DNA from: Terriglobia bacterium
Lineage (GTDB): Bacteria; Acidobacteriota; Terriglobia; Acidiferrales; UBA7541
Assembly: GCA_020073605.1 (NCBI GenBank)
Contig: JAIQEW010000012.1
Location: 62,001-126,000 of the forward strand
Direction of reading: 5' to 3'
DNA length: 64,000 nucleotides
Within the stretch, counting starts at the first letter, position 1; each line of letters begins with the position of its first letter. This document shows, piece after piece, positions 41,601-48,293 of the stretch. The position numbers and the translations under genes are program-made. The notes under the pieces are model-generated. The model was not told where the DNA came from. It saw only the letters and a list, made by a program, of their open reading frames with translations, and ran no database searches.

Positions 41601-42020
41601 CGTGTCAATCAAGTTAAAGAAATTGGTCTGCCCGGCTCCGGTTGCTTTGTTGAAATAAATTCCGGCATAGGTTGGAGAATATCTGTAGACCGCACTCGCG
41701 GTATCTACGACAAGTGAAATGTTCAGCGGAACAGTTTGCTTCCATTCAAAAAAAGCCAGCGGGGCTGGAATCGAAGTGACGCCATAAGCAGCCAAGCCGG
41801 GGCGACGCTGCAAAGTTAGTTTGTTGCTGATTTCGACGTTCTGCCCGTCAATCAAGCTGTCAGATTTTGGAATGAACCGAGAATTGTAGCGAGTGTCAAG
41901 CGGAGCGTAGGGGCTTCTCTGTGTCGCAAGTCCCGAAATAAATCGGATAGTTGCGAGCGATGTCCATTTTGATTCCGGCTGCGGTGCGCCAGCAATGTCA
42001 AATAGTGACGGGTCGGGCAT
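38697..42020 (-). CDS. Podovirus-type tail hub / nozzle protein with inserted carbohydrate-binding-like modules (1107 aa)
   Basis: The N-terminus (WTSLATIRFISGLATQRSPY ... SLIDGQNVEISNKLTLQRRP) and the C-terminal half (beta-propeller-like repeats LWGSVNNFLYYNTG, VCSTSSAVGLVVFTTSDTQV, IFTTDGQVIGINP) resemble tail nozzle/hub proteins of podoviruses. Between residues about 150 and 330 is a concanavalin-like module (FTFSLWMKQTGGAISVDLQI), and near 370 a DSNGNQEVVTVAGTSGPTAP module shared with the adaptor and spike. It is the first virion gene of the operon. No enzyme motif. Confidence 0.6.
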   Translation of the reverse strand: MPDPSLFDIAGAPQPESKWTSLATIRFISGLATQRSPYAPLDTRYNSRFIPKSDSLIDGQNVEISNKLTLQRRPGLAAYGVTSIPAPLAFFEWKQTVPLNISLVVDTASAVYRYSPTYAGIYFNKATGAGQTNFFNLIDTLYCGNGVDLLKITGPNLLKQSNTWGIGAGTNLSMEPPWTSASVFALTGGQTDPDGGSEATQLIWGTTGAGVYMEQDVVPNYTPIASNAFTFSLWMKQTGGAISVDLQIADQNGSVVNTTFALTSSWARYQVTGTMNSNSNVIKVLLRNPTTVNTMVIYGAQLEVGGPATPVRNTTTQPQGVYLWGIQAPTTAPAATPSGSVVGNAWQANHAYNIGDVITDSNGNQEVVTVAGTSGPTAPIWNPGLGGLTTDGAQGVTVVQSAQNNASATSVSTAFGSAVTATNAILLFVVARESTPNVPTVSDTRSNTYLHVGTSTSGPFSIFTFWCQSAAAGSTTVTASHAGVLRIWLGVAEIAVLASVDSSNTNNADSVHTGSGIFQTGVVTTANDFDMLLSFACVVAGNHATSTLVIPGFTTLLTASHIDLEQGYGYIGVSYLVPPTPTTINPQWNVSFAAGGSREMGITEAFVSGNSATLVWTNQGPVGLTTSLGYQYYYAFMNSITGHVSNVSPISTSTGPMAGQSVTISGAGMQITPSGPYGQDPQVDTIAIYRNAGGGEFWYQLTTFPNPGTTSDPGNWTYIDSTPDGQLTTSIFAPIGLLNSPPPTGMVNLAYNAGRMWGSVNNFLYYNTGPDNASLLSISQNGVPAESWALSNFIPFSADLVCSTSSAVGLVVFTTSDTQVVVGNNLTNFDPVNILPGHGISSYNAVAVDGAGILIFTTDGQVIGINPSAGSSEMGFAIGDRLQAFDPATVYIARHISGSTDNAFYIADGSTGWYRLNPNQVGASVGGEQTPIWSPKADFTASISGIGALASIEVTPGAHKLLVGQTTTGPVLVRDLSTFSDDGTPYQWYATIGSFLLAAPGKLAEAESISTQVDNSSASHISVAVLLDEISGTFSTLALHVPEPPQLVNSTSIQSNRFYLSQNATPPLCQTMQIKLSGEMISGLPASTKDEILQLTIRGAVVPEETV

Positions 42021-42023
42021 GGA

Positions 42024-42179
42024 TTAGAGCCTTACCAAAAGGAATTTGCGAATGGAGTTGTATATGCGGGCAGAAAAAGACTTCTGCGCTTCGATGGCGG
42101 CTTGTCTCTTCGTGGTGGCTTCGGCCTTCGCAGCGCGGAGCCGGATGTTGTTTTCAATACATTGAGAAATCGTTGGCAT
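42024..42179 (-). CDS. Small basic helical protein (51 aa)
   Basis: Too short for many gene finders. ATG 42179 overlaps the stop of the preceding gene (TGATG) and has AAAGGA 5-8 nt upstream. The protein MPTISQCIENNIRLRAAKAE then ATTKRQAAIEAQKSFSARIY is helical and basic. It ends 3 bp before the hub gene. Its function is unknown; the coupling shows it is probably translated. Confidence 0.58.
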   Translation of the reverse strand: MPTISQCIENNIRLRAAKAEATTKRQAAIEAQKSFSARIYNSIRKFLLVRL

Positions 42180-42379
42180 CACATTCCTTTTTTATATCGG
42201 TCCAAAGCGGGCAATATTTCTTCCCCGCTAAATAAAAGCGTTCGATCTTCTTTTCGAATGATTGCGTTGAGCCACGCCACAGGAACTACGGTCTTCATCA
42301 CAACGTAGGCAGAGTTATCGGGGTGGTCTGAAAACTCGATAGGCAGAACTTCAGAATCAAGGGTGACTTCTTCAATCAT
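42179..42379 (-). CDS. Small acidic phage protein (66 aa)
   Basis: From ATG 42379: MIEEVTLDSEVLPIEFSDHP then SAYVVMKTVVPVAWLNAIIR, a compact alpha/beta sequence. The longer frame to 42466 overlaps the HTH gene. Chained by TGATG to the 51-aa gene. Unknown function. Confidence 0.58.
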   Translation of the reverse strand: MIEEVTLDSEVLPIEFSDHPDNSAYVVMKTVVPVAWLNAIIRKEDRTLLFSGEEILPALDRYKKGM

Positions 42380-42390
42380 TTGGTGAAACC

Positions 42391-42975
42391 TTAGTTCGCG
42401 TGAGCGGCTGCGGCTTGCGGCTGCGGATTGTCTAGGAGCGCGGGGGCCATGCGTGACTTCTGCCACGCATCAAAAACCGCCTTGATATTTTCGTCTGTAG
42501 CGAATCCAACGACCTTAGCGCCAGTGGAAGTTTCCAAGTTGACGACACAAGGAACATTTTTCGATGCGCACAAGATAATCAAATGCCGAATGGCAAACTC
42601 CAACTGCATATCGCCAAGGTTCTGCACGATATTTTCAAAAGATTCGCTCGTCTCTGTGTTCGCCCAACGCTTTGCTTCGGCATCCATAAAGGCCAACACA
42701 TTCTTCATGGTCGAGACATCGCGCAAATTAAACGTGATACCCAAAGACAATTCGGCGGACTTTGTTACGACAGCAACAATCTTATCAACGGTCAAATCAA
42801 TTGCGGTGCGGCGTTTTGCTGACATAGAAGATGGGTCTGCAATCCATTCGGTGATCTGACTTGGGTGTGAGTTAGTCAGTGCGGCCAACGTGATCTTGGG
42901 GATTCCCAACTTCTCGATTTGTTCGACGCGCCATGCGTGCTTTACATCCACGGCGCTCTGTTTTTCGGGTTGCAT
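42391..42975 (-). CDS. Helix-turn-helix protein, probable regulator (194 aa)
   Basis: ATG 42975 has GGAG 7 nt upstream. Residues about 20-60 (IEKLGIPKITLAALTNSHPS then QITEWIADPSSMSAKRRTAI) read as a Cro/XRE-style helix-turn-helix preceded by a short linker. The C-terminal part (GDMQLEFAIRHLIILCASKN) is a separate helical/beta domain. A position between the replication and tail genes suits a late-gene activator or repressor. There is no clear CI-like peptidase domain. Confidence 0.55.
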   Translation of the reverse strand: MQPEKQSAVDVKHAWRVEQIEKLGIPKITLAALTNSHPSQITEWIADPSSMSAKRRTAIDLTVDKIVAVVTKSAELSLGITFNLRDVSTMKNVLAFMDAEAKRWANTETSESFENIVQNLGDMQLEFAIRHLIILCASKNVPCVVNLETSTGAKVVGFATDENIKAVFDAWQKSRMAPALLDNPQPQAAAAHAN

Positions 42976-42976
42976 C

Positions 42977-43201
42977 TTATTCTCCGATAGTTGGGATTGC
43001 GCCGCTAACTGAACGGCCAAGTGAGGTCCGAGAATCGCGGTGACGCGCATTGCGTCGGCGCAATAATTCCGGGGCTCCTGCATCCTTAGAACTTGTGTCA
43101 CCGCCTGACGTGGCCGAATCTTCTAATGAGGCTGCGGGCTTGACCTTAAAGGTCGAGATATTATCGGCCACTATTCGTGAGTTGGTTTTTCGGTTCTTCA
43201 T
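42977..43201 (-). CDS. Small basic disordered protein (74 aa)
   Basis: GGAGAACAGAA precedes ATG 43201. MKNRKTNSRIVADNISTFKV is followed by Ser/Asp-rich and then Arg-rich sequence (ELLRRRNARHRDSRTSLGRS). It has no fold prediction by eye. It ends one base before the HTH gene start. A nucleic-acid-binding accessory is possible. Confidence 0.5.
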   Translation of the reverse strand: MKNRKTNSRIVADNISTFKVKPAASLEDSATSGGDTSSKDAGAPELLRRRNARHRDSRTSLGRSVSGAIPTIGE

Positions 43202-43216
43202 TTCTGTTCTCCACAC

Positions 43217-43561
43217 TTATGACTGCGGGATTGTATAAATTGACTTTTTCGGGCGGTGCAACCACTTGAGAAAATCCGACAGTGGCATGTTCCACTTTGC
43301 CCGGTCGCAGACTTCACACACCAAGGCGCGGTTACTATCATGGTTAGTTCCGCCCGCACTGATCGGAAATATGTGGTCGAGATGTGATTCGAGCGGCGCT
43401 GTGTTGCTAATATCTGAGCCACAGTACCAACAGATGTACCCGTGCATCGCGGCCAATCGTGCGGCCAGTGCTGCATTCTGTTTTTGGTTCTTGTTCCGTT
43501 TAGAACGAACTGACTTCACGTTTTTGCCATCCTCGGGTTGTGGAATTGGAAGCGGATTCAT
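43217..43561 (-). CDS. HNH endonuclease (114 aa)
   Basis: ATG 43561 lies in an ATGA overlap with the replication gene stop. Zinc pairs CWYC (44-47) and CEVC (82-85) flank the catalytic core ESHLDHIFPISAGGTNHDSN, with Asp62-His63 and Asn77 of the HNH motif. Phage HNH proteins act in packaging, homing or defence. No terminase is present here, so a recombination/homing or defence role is as likely as packaging. Confidence 0.82.
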   Translation of the reverse strand: MNPLPIPQPEDGKNVKSVRSKRNKNQKQNAALAARLAAMHGYICWYCGSDISNTAPLESHLDHIFPISAGGTNHDSNRALVCEVCDRAKWNMPLSDFLKWLHRPKKSIYTIPQS

Positions 43562-44487
43562 CGGACCCCGCCTGCGGTAGTCGCCGCCGATGGGTTTACG
43601 CCGTAGTGATTCAGAAACGGACCAATTTCGTCCGGCATCATTTTCCACACGGCATTGACGTTTTCCATGCCTCTGAAACTGCGGGCTTCCAACCAATCAG
43701 TCACAGCGAACTGCGCCCGCTCCAAATCGTCACAGGACTCGACAAACCGAAAAAGAGACTCGGGTAGAGGTACATGAAACATGACAGAGGGGGTTTTATC
43801 TGCCGCTATTTCTTGAATCTCTTTTTGAAACTCTAATCGCCATCCCGAGAGTTTTTCTTTCCTTTGCCCGCCGCCGAAGGCGGAAGGTTTTGCAATTGCA
43901 TCCGACTGCATGACCCGACCATTCCCGCCATCCTGTTTTTCGGCGGTTGGGCTGGAGGGTTCAAAAGCATTTGACGGTTCTTCAGACGGAAGAGACGGAT
44001 GGTTCACACTGGTGAGACCTGTTATTTGCGAATGTGAGACCTGTCCTTGTGAATCTGAGACCTGTTCTTCGCAATTCCCATCGAATGTGAGACCTGTTAT
44101 TTGCGAATGTGAGACCTGTTTTTCACGAATCTTGGGCGTGTTGTCAGGTGAATATGAGACCTGTTCTGGTAAGTGAATCGTGTAGACCCGACGCTCGTGG
44201 TGCTTCTCCCGAGTCCACGATAAAAGACCAATCTCCTGCAAGGCGTCAGTCATACGAAAATATGATGCCTTGGCAAAATCTTTCAAGAGCGTAAGCAGAC
44301 TGGGCGAAAAGTTGATACCGTTCCGAACAAACGTGCCGTCCGCGTTCGCATTGCCCGACAAATGGTGTAAAAATGCTTTGCGAGACCGCGCGGCTTGTTT
44401 CCATTTACGTCCGTCATTTGGCAGACGAAATCGCTCAAGCGGAATCTTTCGGACTTCCTGACTGCACTTCAATGATTCGTTGCTCAT
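43558..44487 (-). CDS. O-like replication initiator with internal iteron origin (309 aa)
   Basis: The N-terminal 105 residues form a winged-helix/HTH domain (NGINFSPSLLTLLKDFAKAS, YFRMTDALQEIGLLSW), like phage replisome organisers. The middle, residues 108-160, is encoded by DNA carrying six TGAGACCTGT repeats. The C-terminal domain (PLPESLFRFVESCDDLERAQ, NVNAVWKMMPDEIGPFLNHY) probably recruits host replication proteins. This is the architecture of lambda O, whose gene contains ori. Coupled to the upstream cold-shock gene by TAATG. Confidence 0.75.
   Translation of the reverse strand: MSNESLKCSQEVRKIPLERFRLPNDGRKWKQAARSRKAFLHHLSGNANADGTFVRNGINFSPSLLTLLKDFAKASYFRMTDALQEIGLLSWTREKHHERRVYTIHLPEQVSYSPDNTPKIREKQVSHSQITGLTFDGNCEEQVSDSQGQVSHSQITGLTSVNHPSLPSEEPSNAFEPSSPTAEKQDGGNGRVMQSDAIAKPSAFGGGQRKEKLSGWRLEFQKEIQEIAADKTPSVMFHVPLPESLFRFVESCDDLERAQFAVTDWLEARSFRGMENVNAVWKMMPDEIGPFLNHYGVNPSAATTAGGVR
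44013..44164 (+). repeat. Six iterons, candidate origin of replication
   Basis: TGAGACCTGT occurs at 44013, 44035, 44056, 44088, 44110 and 44155, usually as GAATGTGAGACCTGTT. Spacings are 22, 21, 32, 22 and 45 bp, close to 2, 2, 3, 2 and 4 helical turns. Copies 1 and 4 are read in a different codon frame (ITGLT) from the others (QVS), so the DNA itself, not the peptide, is conserved. Confidence 0.82.
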
Positions 44488-44720
44488 TAGCGCACTCCAT
44501 TCTGTTTGGGAACGGGTGCAGCTTCTATGAGCCGGATATTCAGCGCGACGGGTTTTCCGTTATGCTGTCCGATGTCATAAGTAATCTTGTCGCCGACGTT
44601 GAGAAACTTTCTCTCAGCGGGCATATTATTGCGGTGGACAAATACGTCGTTTGACTGATCGTCGGGCATGGCCCAACCCCATCCAGTCACACGGGAAAAA
44701 GACAAAACGGTAGCGTTCAT
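44487..44720 (-). CDS. Cold-shock-domain protein (77 aa)
   Basis: A short CSP: VLSFSRVTGWGWAMPDD (strand 1-2, the W-x-x-x-K-G-F-G region altered to TGWGW), NDVFVHRNNM (FVH RNP-2), LNVGDKITYDIGQHNG. It is the first gene of the replication/structural operon under the 44.9-kb promoter, which has a 5' leader of about 200 nt. It may act as an RNA chaperone for early phage mRNA. Confidence 0.8.
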   Translation of the reverse strand: MNATVLSFSRVTGWGWAMPDDQSNDVFVHRNNMPAERKFLNVGDKITYDIGQHNGKPVALNIRLIEAAPVPKQNGVR

Positions 44721-44846
44721 AACTCTTACCTTCCTAACTTAACTTTGGATTTACTACGGACTGCTGATCGCGGCGCGTTCAAACAGACTAGCGCCCGAGG
44801 ACCTTTAGACAGGGCTCCCGCCGCCCACTGTGCGGAAAACGGGGGA

Positions 44847-44861
44847 TTCCATTTCGTGGAA
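44847..44861. promoter_or_regulatory. Operator-like palindrome, family 1 (TTCCAT-TTC-GTGGAA)
   Basis: One mismatch from perfect, 64-78 bp downstream of the -10 of the 44.9-kb promoter, within the untranslated leader. A half site TGCGGAAAACGG follows on its left. Same pattern as 24461, 30411 and 30539. Confidence 0.55.
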
Positions 44862-44924
44862 AGAACTGGTGGGTACTGCTCGTGCCACGCCCCTACAGGC
44901 GCACTTCTCCCAGCGTACCCATAT

Positions 44925-44952
44925 AGTATAGCAGATTTTGGAAAAAAGTCAA
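44925..44952 (-). promoter_or_regulatory. Sigma-70-type promoter of the replication/structural operon
   Basis: On the minus strand TTGACT (44952-44947), a 16-bp spacer and TATACT (44930-44925). The predicted start near 44917 leaves a leader of about 197 nt before the cold-shock gene. The neighbouring palindrome suggests control by the same factor as the 30.47-kb promoter. Confidence 0.75.
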
Positions 44953-45234
44953 GAACTATTTTAGTGCATGCTGAAAACACAGGACTTAGGCTGCCAGTTT
45001 GGAACAAAACGTGCTCAGTGCCGACCATCTATCAGCAAATATCACGTAAGCATAAGATTATAAACGAGATAAATGGATGCAGAAAAGTCGCTTTAAGGCC
45101 CGTGAAATGTGCAGATTACGGGTGGTACGTGTTTGAACTGACACAAAAACCACCGCCATGGGTGTCAATGGCTGGCTAGGCCGTGGGATGCGCCGCTCGG
45201 CTGGAATTCGACTCGGGTCCCATCGGCCCAAAAT

Positions 45235-45263
45235 AATTCAACAAAACACTTGACATTGTTGGG
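45235..45263. promoter_or_regulatory. Operator-like inverted repeat over the recombinase -35 (family 2)
   Basis: AATTCAACAAAACA, TTGACA, TTGTTGGG: the CAACAA and TTGTTG arms enclose the -35 hexamer. The same arms, in reverse orientation, occur at 25227-25253. Binding here would block RNA polymerase, so repression is the likely effect. Confidence 0.6.
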
Positions 45264-45278
45264 TATCTATGGTATACT
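45250..45278 (+). promoter_or_regulatory. Consensus sigma-70 promoter of the recombinase operon
   Basis: TTGACA (45250-45255), 17-bp spacer, TATACT (45273-45278). The -10 overlaps a small dyad TATAC-N5-GTATA (45273-45287). It drives the four-gene recombinase operon; ATG 45348 lies about 63 nt after the predicted start. Confidence 0.82.
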
Positions 45279-45347
45279 TATTGTATAGACAATTGAACAG
45301 GGTAGGCTGAGAGGGGCCGACCTGCAATCCATAGGAGAAATAGAGAA

Positions 45348-46097
45348 ATGGCAACCGCAACAGCCGCAGCAAAAGTAGTTGGGATAGACACCCGGCAAGA
45401 ACAATCCCCGAAGCGCCAGTGCGCCAAATGTGTTCGAAGCGCCGATGGTGCCGTGGTCCAAAAGTGCGCCCAACACACAAGAAAGTATTCCGCGTCAGAT
45501 CACCCGTCTTTTTCGATTCAGCAATTGGAGGCGTTTCTGACTGTCGCGGAACGGGAGTTTGGCACTCGGGAAATCGCCATGTTTTTGACAGCAGTGATAC
45601 ACGGCCTGAGAGTCAGCGAACTTATCAGCCTTCGCGTGTCCGACGTGGACGTGGACGCCAAGACGATCAGTATTCGACGCAAGAAGAACGGCAATGACGG
45701 GCGTCAAGACCTGATGTCGTTGAATGGCTGGAAAGAGAACTACATTCTTGGAGTTTGGCTCAAAGAACGGGCCGAATACGCGGGTGCCGCCCAAAGCGAT
45801 GCTTTGTTTCTATCGCAGCGCACGGATGGTAACGGGGCCGCTCAGGCCATCGACCGAACCCAAATCTATTATCTGTTTGACCGAATCTGCGAAAAAGCGA
45901 GCATCCCGGCAGAATATCGTCACCCTCACTGCTTGCGGCATTCTTGCGGTTTTCTGTTGGCGGAAAAAGGGATTGACACCAGATACATCCAACACCACTT
46001 GGGCCACAAAAACATAAATTCGACGGCTATTTATACGCAGCCACGAAAAGATAGCGTTAGCGAGAAGGTTCAGAACGCTTTCAGGCGAATGCTCTAA
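45348..46097 (+). CDS. Short tyrosine recombinase with N-terminal Cys motif (249 aa)
   Basis: The catalytic domain is complete: Arg88 in HGLRVSEL, Lys near 112, His194 and Arg197 in HCLRHS, His220 in HHLGHKNI and Tyr229 in TAIYTQ. It looks XerC/D-like. The N-terminal part is only about 60 residues instead of the usual 100-residue core-binding domain, and carries CAKC plus a third Cys that may bind zinc. It is promoter-proximal in the operon. It may be a resolvase or directional partner for the second integrase. Confidence 0.85.
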   Translation: MATATAAAKVVGIDTRQEQSPKRQCAKCVRSADGAVVQKCAQHTRKYSASDHPSFSIQQLEAFLTVAEREFGTREIAMFLTAVIHGLRVSELISLRVSDVDVDAKTISIRRKKNGNDGRQDLMSLNGWKENYILGVWLKERAEYAGAAQSDALFLSQRTDGNGAAQAIDRTQIYYLFDRICEKASIPAEYRHPHCLRHSCGFLLAEKGIDTRYIQHHLGHKNINSTAIYTQPRKDSVSEKVQNAFRRML

Positions 46098-46127
46098 CTA
46101 TTTCGAAACAGACCCGGAGGAGAAACG

Positions 46128-46595
46128 GTGTTCTCAATTCGACAAGCCGCAGCAAAAGCCGGAATCAGTGAAGGGTTGCTGATTCTTTGGATTGCTGCGG
46201 GCAAGATCAAGCCGTCTGTCAACATGACTACGGCGAACGCCAAGTTGGATGGCGTAGTTGCGCGGGCGTTGGCTACGGTCGCCCCGGATGGCGAAGCGTT
46301 CAGCTGGAATCGCTTCATGCTGACCGCCGAAGATGTCGAGCGACTGACCTCGATGGTTGAACAGACAGCGGAAAAGACCGCCCGAGCGGAAGCCGCCCAC
46401 GTTCCGGGCACCGCCTACAACGTAAAAGAATTGGCGTCACTTTGGGGTTTCAGCGAGGATAAGATTCGGGAACTGTTCGAAAGCGAGCCGGATGTTATCA
46501 AGGTGTCCAGTCCTGCCCGGCGCGGCAAACGAGCATATTCGTCAATCCGTATTCCTGAGAAGGTAGCGGCCAGAGTTCAGAGGCGCTTGACATGA
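46128..46595 (+). CDS. Protein with two excisionase/MerR-like helix-turn-helix domains (155 aa)
   Basis: The first HTH is MFSIRQAAAKAGISEGLLIL (MerR/excisionase style) with a wing region. The second, at about residue 97 onward, is YNVKELASLWGFSEDKIREL followed by RRGKRAYSSIRIPEKVAARV, also a winged helix. It overlaps the integrase start in ATGA. Location and fold suggest a recombination directionality factor, possibly also a regulator of the operon. Confidence 0.72.
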   Translation: MFSIRQAAAKAGISEGLLILWIAAGKIKPSVNMTTANAKLDGVVARALATVAPDGEAFSWNRFMLTAEDVERLTSMVEQTAEKTARAEAAHVPGTAYNVKELASLWGFSEDKIRELFESEPDVIKVSSPARRGKRAYSSIRIPEKVAARVQRRLT

Positions 46596-47749
46596 ATCTC
46601 TACCGAAGGCACAACCCATCCAAATGCGGTTCAAAAGAGTTAGTTGCTTGCAAACACAAACGCAAACCCTGCCCGATTTGGGTTCGCGGTACGGACCCGC
46701 AGGGCAAATATTGGGATGTGAGTCTAAAGAGACTGGTAAAAGTCCAAGGCCGTTCTGTCCGTGATTGGGCAGCGGCAGAAAAGTTTCTTGCGGAATGGGA
46801 GCGCAACGGGGGCAGCGCACCGAAGGCGGCAACGCGCCCTACAATCGAGCAATGGCGTACCGACTACATGGCTGATGCCACGACACGCGGGTTAGCCTCT
46901 GAAACCCTTCGCAAATACCAACAATTGTTCAGTCAACTTGAAGCATTCGCCAAAGACAAAGGCATCAGGTTTGCGAACGAGTTTGATGTGGAAATAACCA
47001 CCGCATTCCGTTTGTCGTGGAATGACAAGGCTTTGTCCGCGTCAAAGAAGTTGGAACGATTGCGCAGCATTATGGAATTCGCCACGGAACGGGAATGGCT
47101 GGCTAAAAACTTTGCATCGTATTTGAAGGCTCCGATAGTCAGAGATAGTCCGACGCTCCCCTTCACAACCGACGAAATGTCCAAGATCATGCGGGCAGCG
47201 CGGACCAACCAACGAGTTTACACATTCATTGCAGTCATGCGGTCGTCCGGGTTGCGGATTTCAGATGTGACCAGACTCGCGGTAGCCAACCTAAACGGTA
47301 ATCGACTGTCGCTTTATCAGGCAAAGACTGGGGAGCCCATTTCAATCGAATTGGACGAAATTGTAGCGGATGCTCTACGCGCTGTCGTGCCGCTCAATCG
47401 TAACAAGGATTACTTTTTTTGGACCGGAGCCTCGACACTGCGCGCAGCGGTATCTGTTTGGCGTAGACGAATGGCCGATGTGTTCAAACGGGCCGAAATT
47501 GTGAACGGTCATTCGCATAGGCTCAGAGATACTTTCGCGGTGGCGCTACTCGTAAACAACACGTCAATTGAGGATGTCTCTCGGTTGCTAGGGCATAAAT
47601 CCATCAAGATCACTGAAAAACACTACAACCCATGGGTTCCCGAGCGCCAGAAGGCTTTGGACAAGGCTATAAAGGGCGCTAACGGATGGCTCAAGGAATT
47701 GCAGCCCGCCAAGCGGGGCAAGCTGGTTAGATTCGGTGGTGCAGCATGA
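46592..47749 (+). CDS. int: Tyrosine integrase (385 aa)
   Basis: Full-length phage-type integrase: an N-terminal arm/core-binding region, a SAM-like region (residues about 85-180) and a catalytic domain with Arg222 (SSGLRISDV), Lys245 (QAKTGE), His309-Arg312 (HSHRLRDTF), His335 (LLGHKS) and Tyr345 (EKHYNPW). It sits next to attR and the intact tRNA-Cys, as expected for the enzyme that inserted the element. The start is coupled by ATGA to the double-HTH gene. Confidence 0.93.
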   Translation: MNLYRRHNPSKCGSKELVACKHKRKPCPIWVRGTDPQGKYWDVSLKRLVKVQGRSVRDWAAAEKFLAEWERNGGSAPKAATRPTIEQWRTDYMADATTRGLASETLRKYQQLFSQLEAFAKDKGIRFANEFDVEITTAFRLSWNDKALSASKKLERLRSIMEFATEREWLAKNFASYLKAPIVRDSPTLPFTTDEMSKIMRAARTNQRVYTFIAVMRSSGLRISDVTRLAVANLNGNRLSLYQAKTGEPISIELDEIVADALRAVVPLNRNKDYFFWTGASTLRAAVSVWRRRMADVFKRAEIVNGHSHRLRDTFAVALLVNNTSIEDVSRLLGHKSIKITEKHYNPWVPERQKALDKAIKGANGWLKELQPAKRGKLVRFGGAA

Positions 47750-48207
47750 CAACTCAACCTGTCCAAGAGGTTTTCAATTTCAGCGGGATATACCTTGTCC
47801 GCTACTCCGAAGAAATATATCGCGGAGAATGGCTCTATTATGTCGGGCAATCCCTGAATGTTTGTGGACGGGTTGGCGGACATCTTCTTGACTTTTGGCA
47901 ACGGACGCCCCGCGCAATTCTGCTTATGAACATGGAAGGCCCGAAGGATGTTTCAGCAGCATCGTGGGGTCAGAGAGCCTTTCTACAGCGCCGTCTAATT
48001 GAGCAAGAGGCGCGTTTCATGGCCGCCGCTGTTTCGCTGAGACTGCCTCTCACCAACAAGGCAACAATCGGCCCTGATGATCTGAATAGCTTTGGGGATT
48101 TAAGCAAAGAGATTAGCCGCATTTACGCCGCATTGGAAATTCTAGGGCATCCCCGACCAAAAGTGTTTGAACATGCTCTGCTTGGCTTCGAAAGTGAAGT
48201 CGGATGA
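47746..48207 (+). CDS. GIY-YIG nuclease coupled to the integrase (153 aa)
   Basis: GIY at residues 14-16, then YYVGQSLNVCGRVGGHLLDF with YVG (32-34), Arg42 and His46, and a downstream Glu-rich helix RRLIEQEARF (Glu86/88 as candidate metal ligand). All key GIY-YIG elements are present. It starts in ATGA overlap with the integrase and ends 86 bp before attR. It could be a homing, repair or defence nuclease; a role in recombination is suggested only by coupling. Confidence 0.78.
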   Translation: MTTQPVQEVFNFSGIYLVRYSEEIYRGEWLYYVGQSLNVCGRVGGHLLDFWQRTPRAILLMNMEGPKDVSAASWGQRAFLQRRLIEQEARFMAAAVSLRLPLTNKATIGPDDLNSFGDLSKEISRIYAALEILGHPRPKVFEHALLGFESEVG

Positions 48208-48208
48208 C

Positions 48209-48217
48209 ACTACAAAT
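48209..48217 (+). promoter_or_regulatory. Candidate integrase arm-type site, right end
   Basis: ACTACAAAT, the same 9-mer as the pair at 12869-12889, about 77 bp inside attR. It overlaps no gene. Role inferred from symmetry with the left end. Confidence 0.45.
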
Positions 48218-48293
48218 GTACGACAAAAACGACACTGGTTTTGCACTTACTCAAGAAACACCAATAAACATTGGCTATTTTGATGGTTCACAA

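Larger units (their letters stand above)
44721..45347. other. Divergent control region between replication and recombinase operons
   Basis: About 627 bp without a convincing gene. It holds a minus-strand promoter (44925-44952), a family-1 palindrome (44847), a plus-strand promoter (45250-45278) and the CAACAA-type operator (45235-45263). A weak plus frame ending at 45179 is protein-like only at its end and is not called. Confidence 0.7.

Noticed and set aside
43217-43561. Assigning the HNH protein as a packaging endonuclease
   Set aside because: Without terminase or portal genes in the element there is no support for a packaging role, so only the nuclease family is stated.
44013-44164. CRISPR array
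   Set aside because: The repeated core is only 10-16 bp, spacing is 21-45 bp and irregular, and it lies within a coding gene. Iterons explain it better.
44745-45179. 144-codon plus-strand frame in the control region
   Set aside because: Its first two thirds lie across the promoter, palindrome and leader with no ribosome site; only the last 40 residues look protein-like. Not called as a gene, but not fully excluded.
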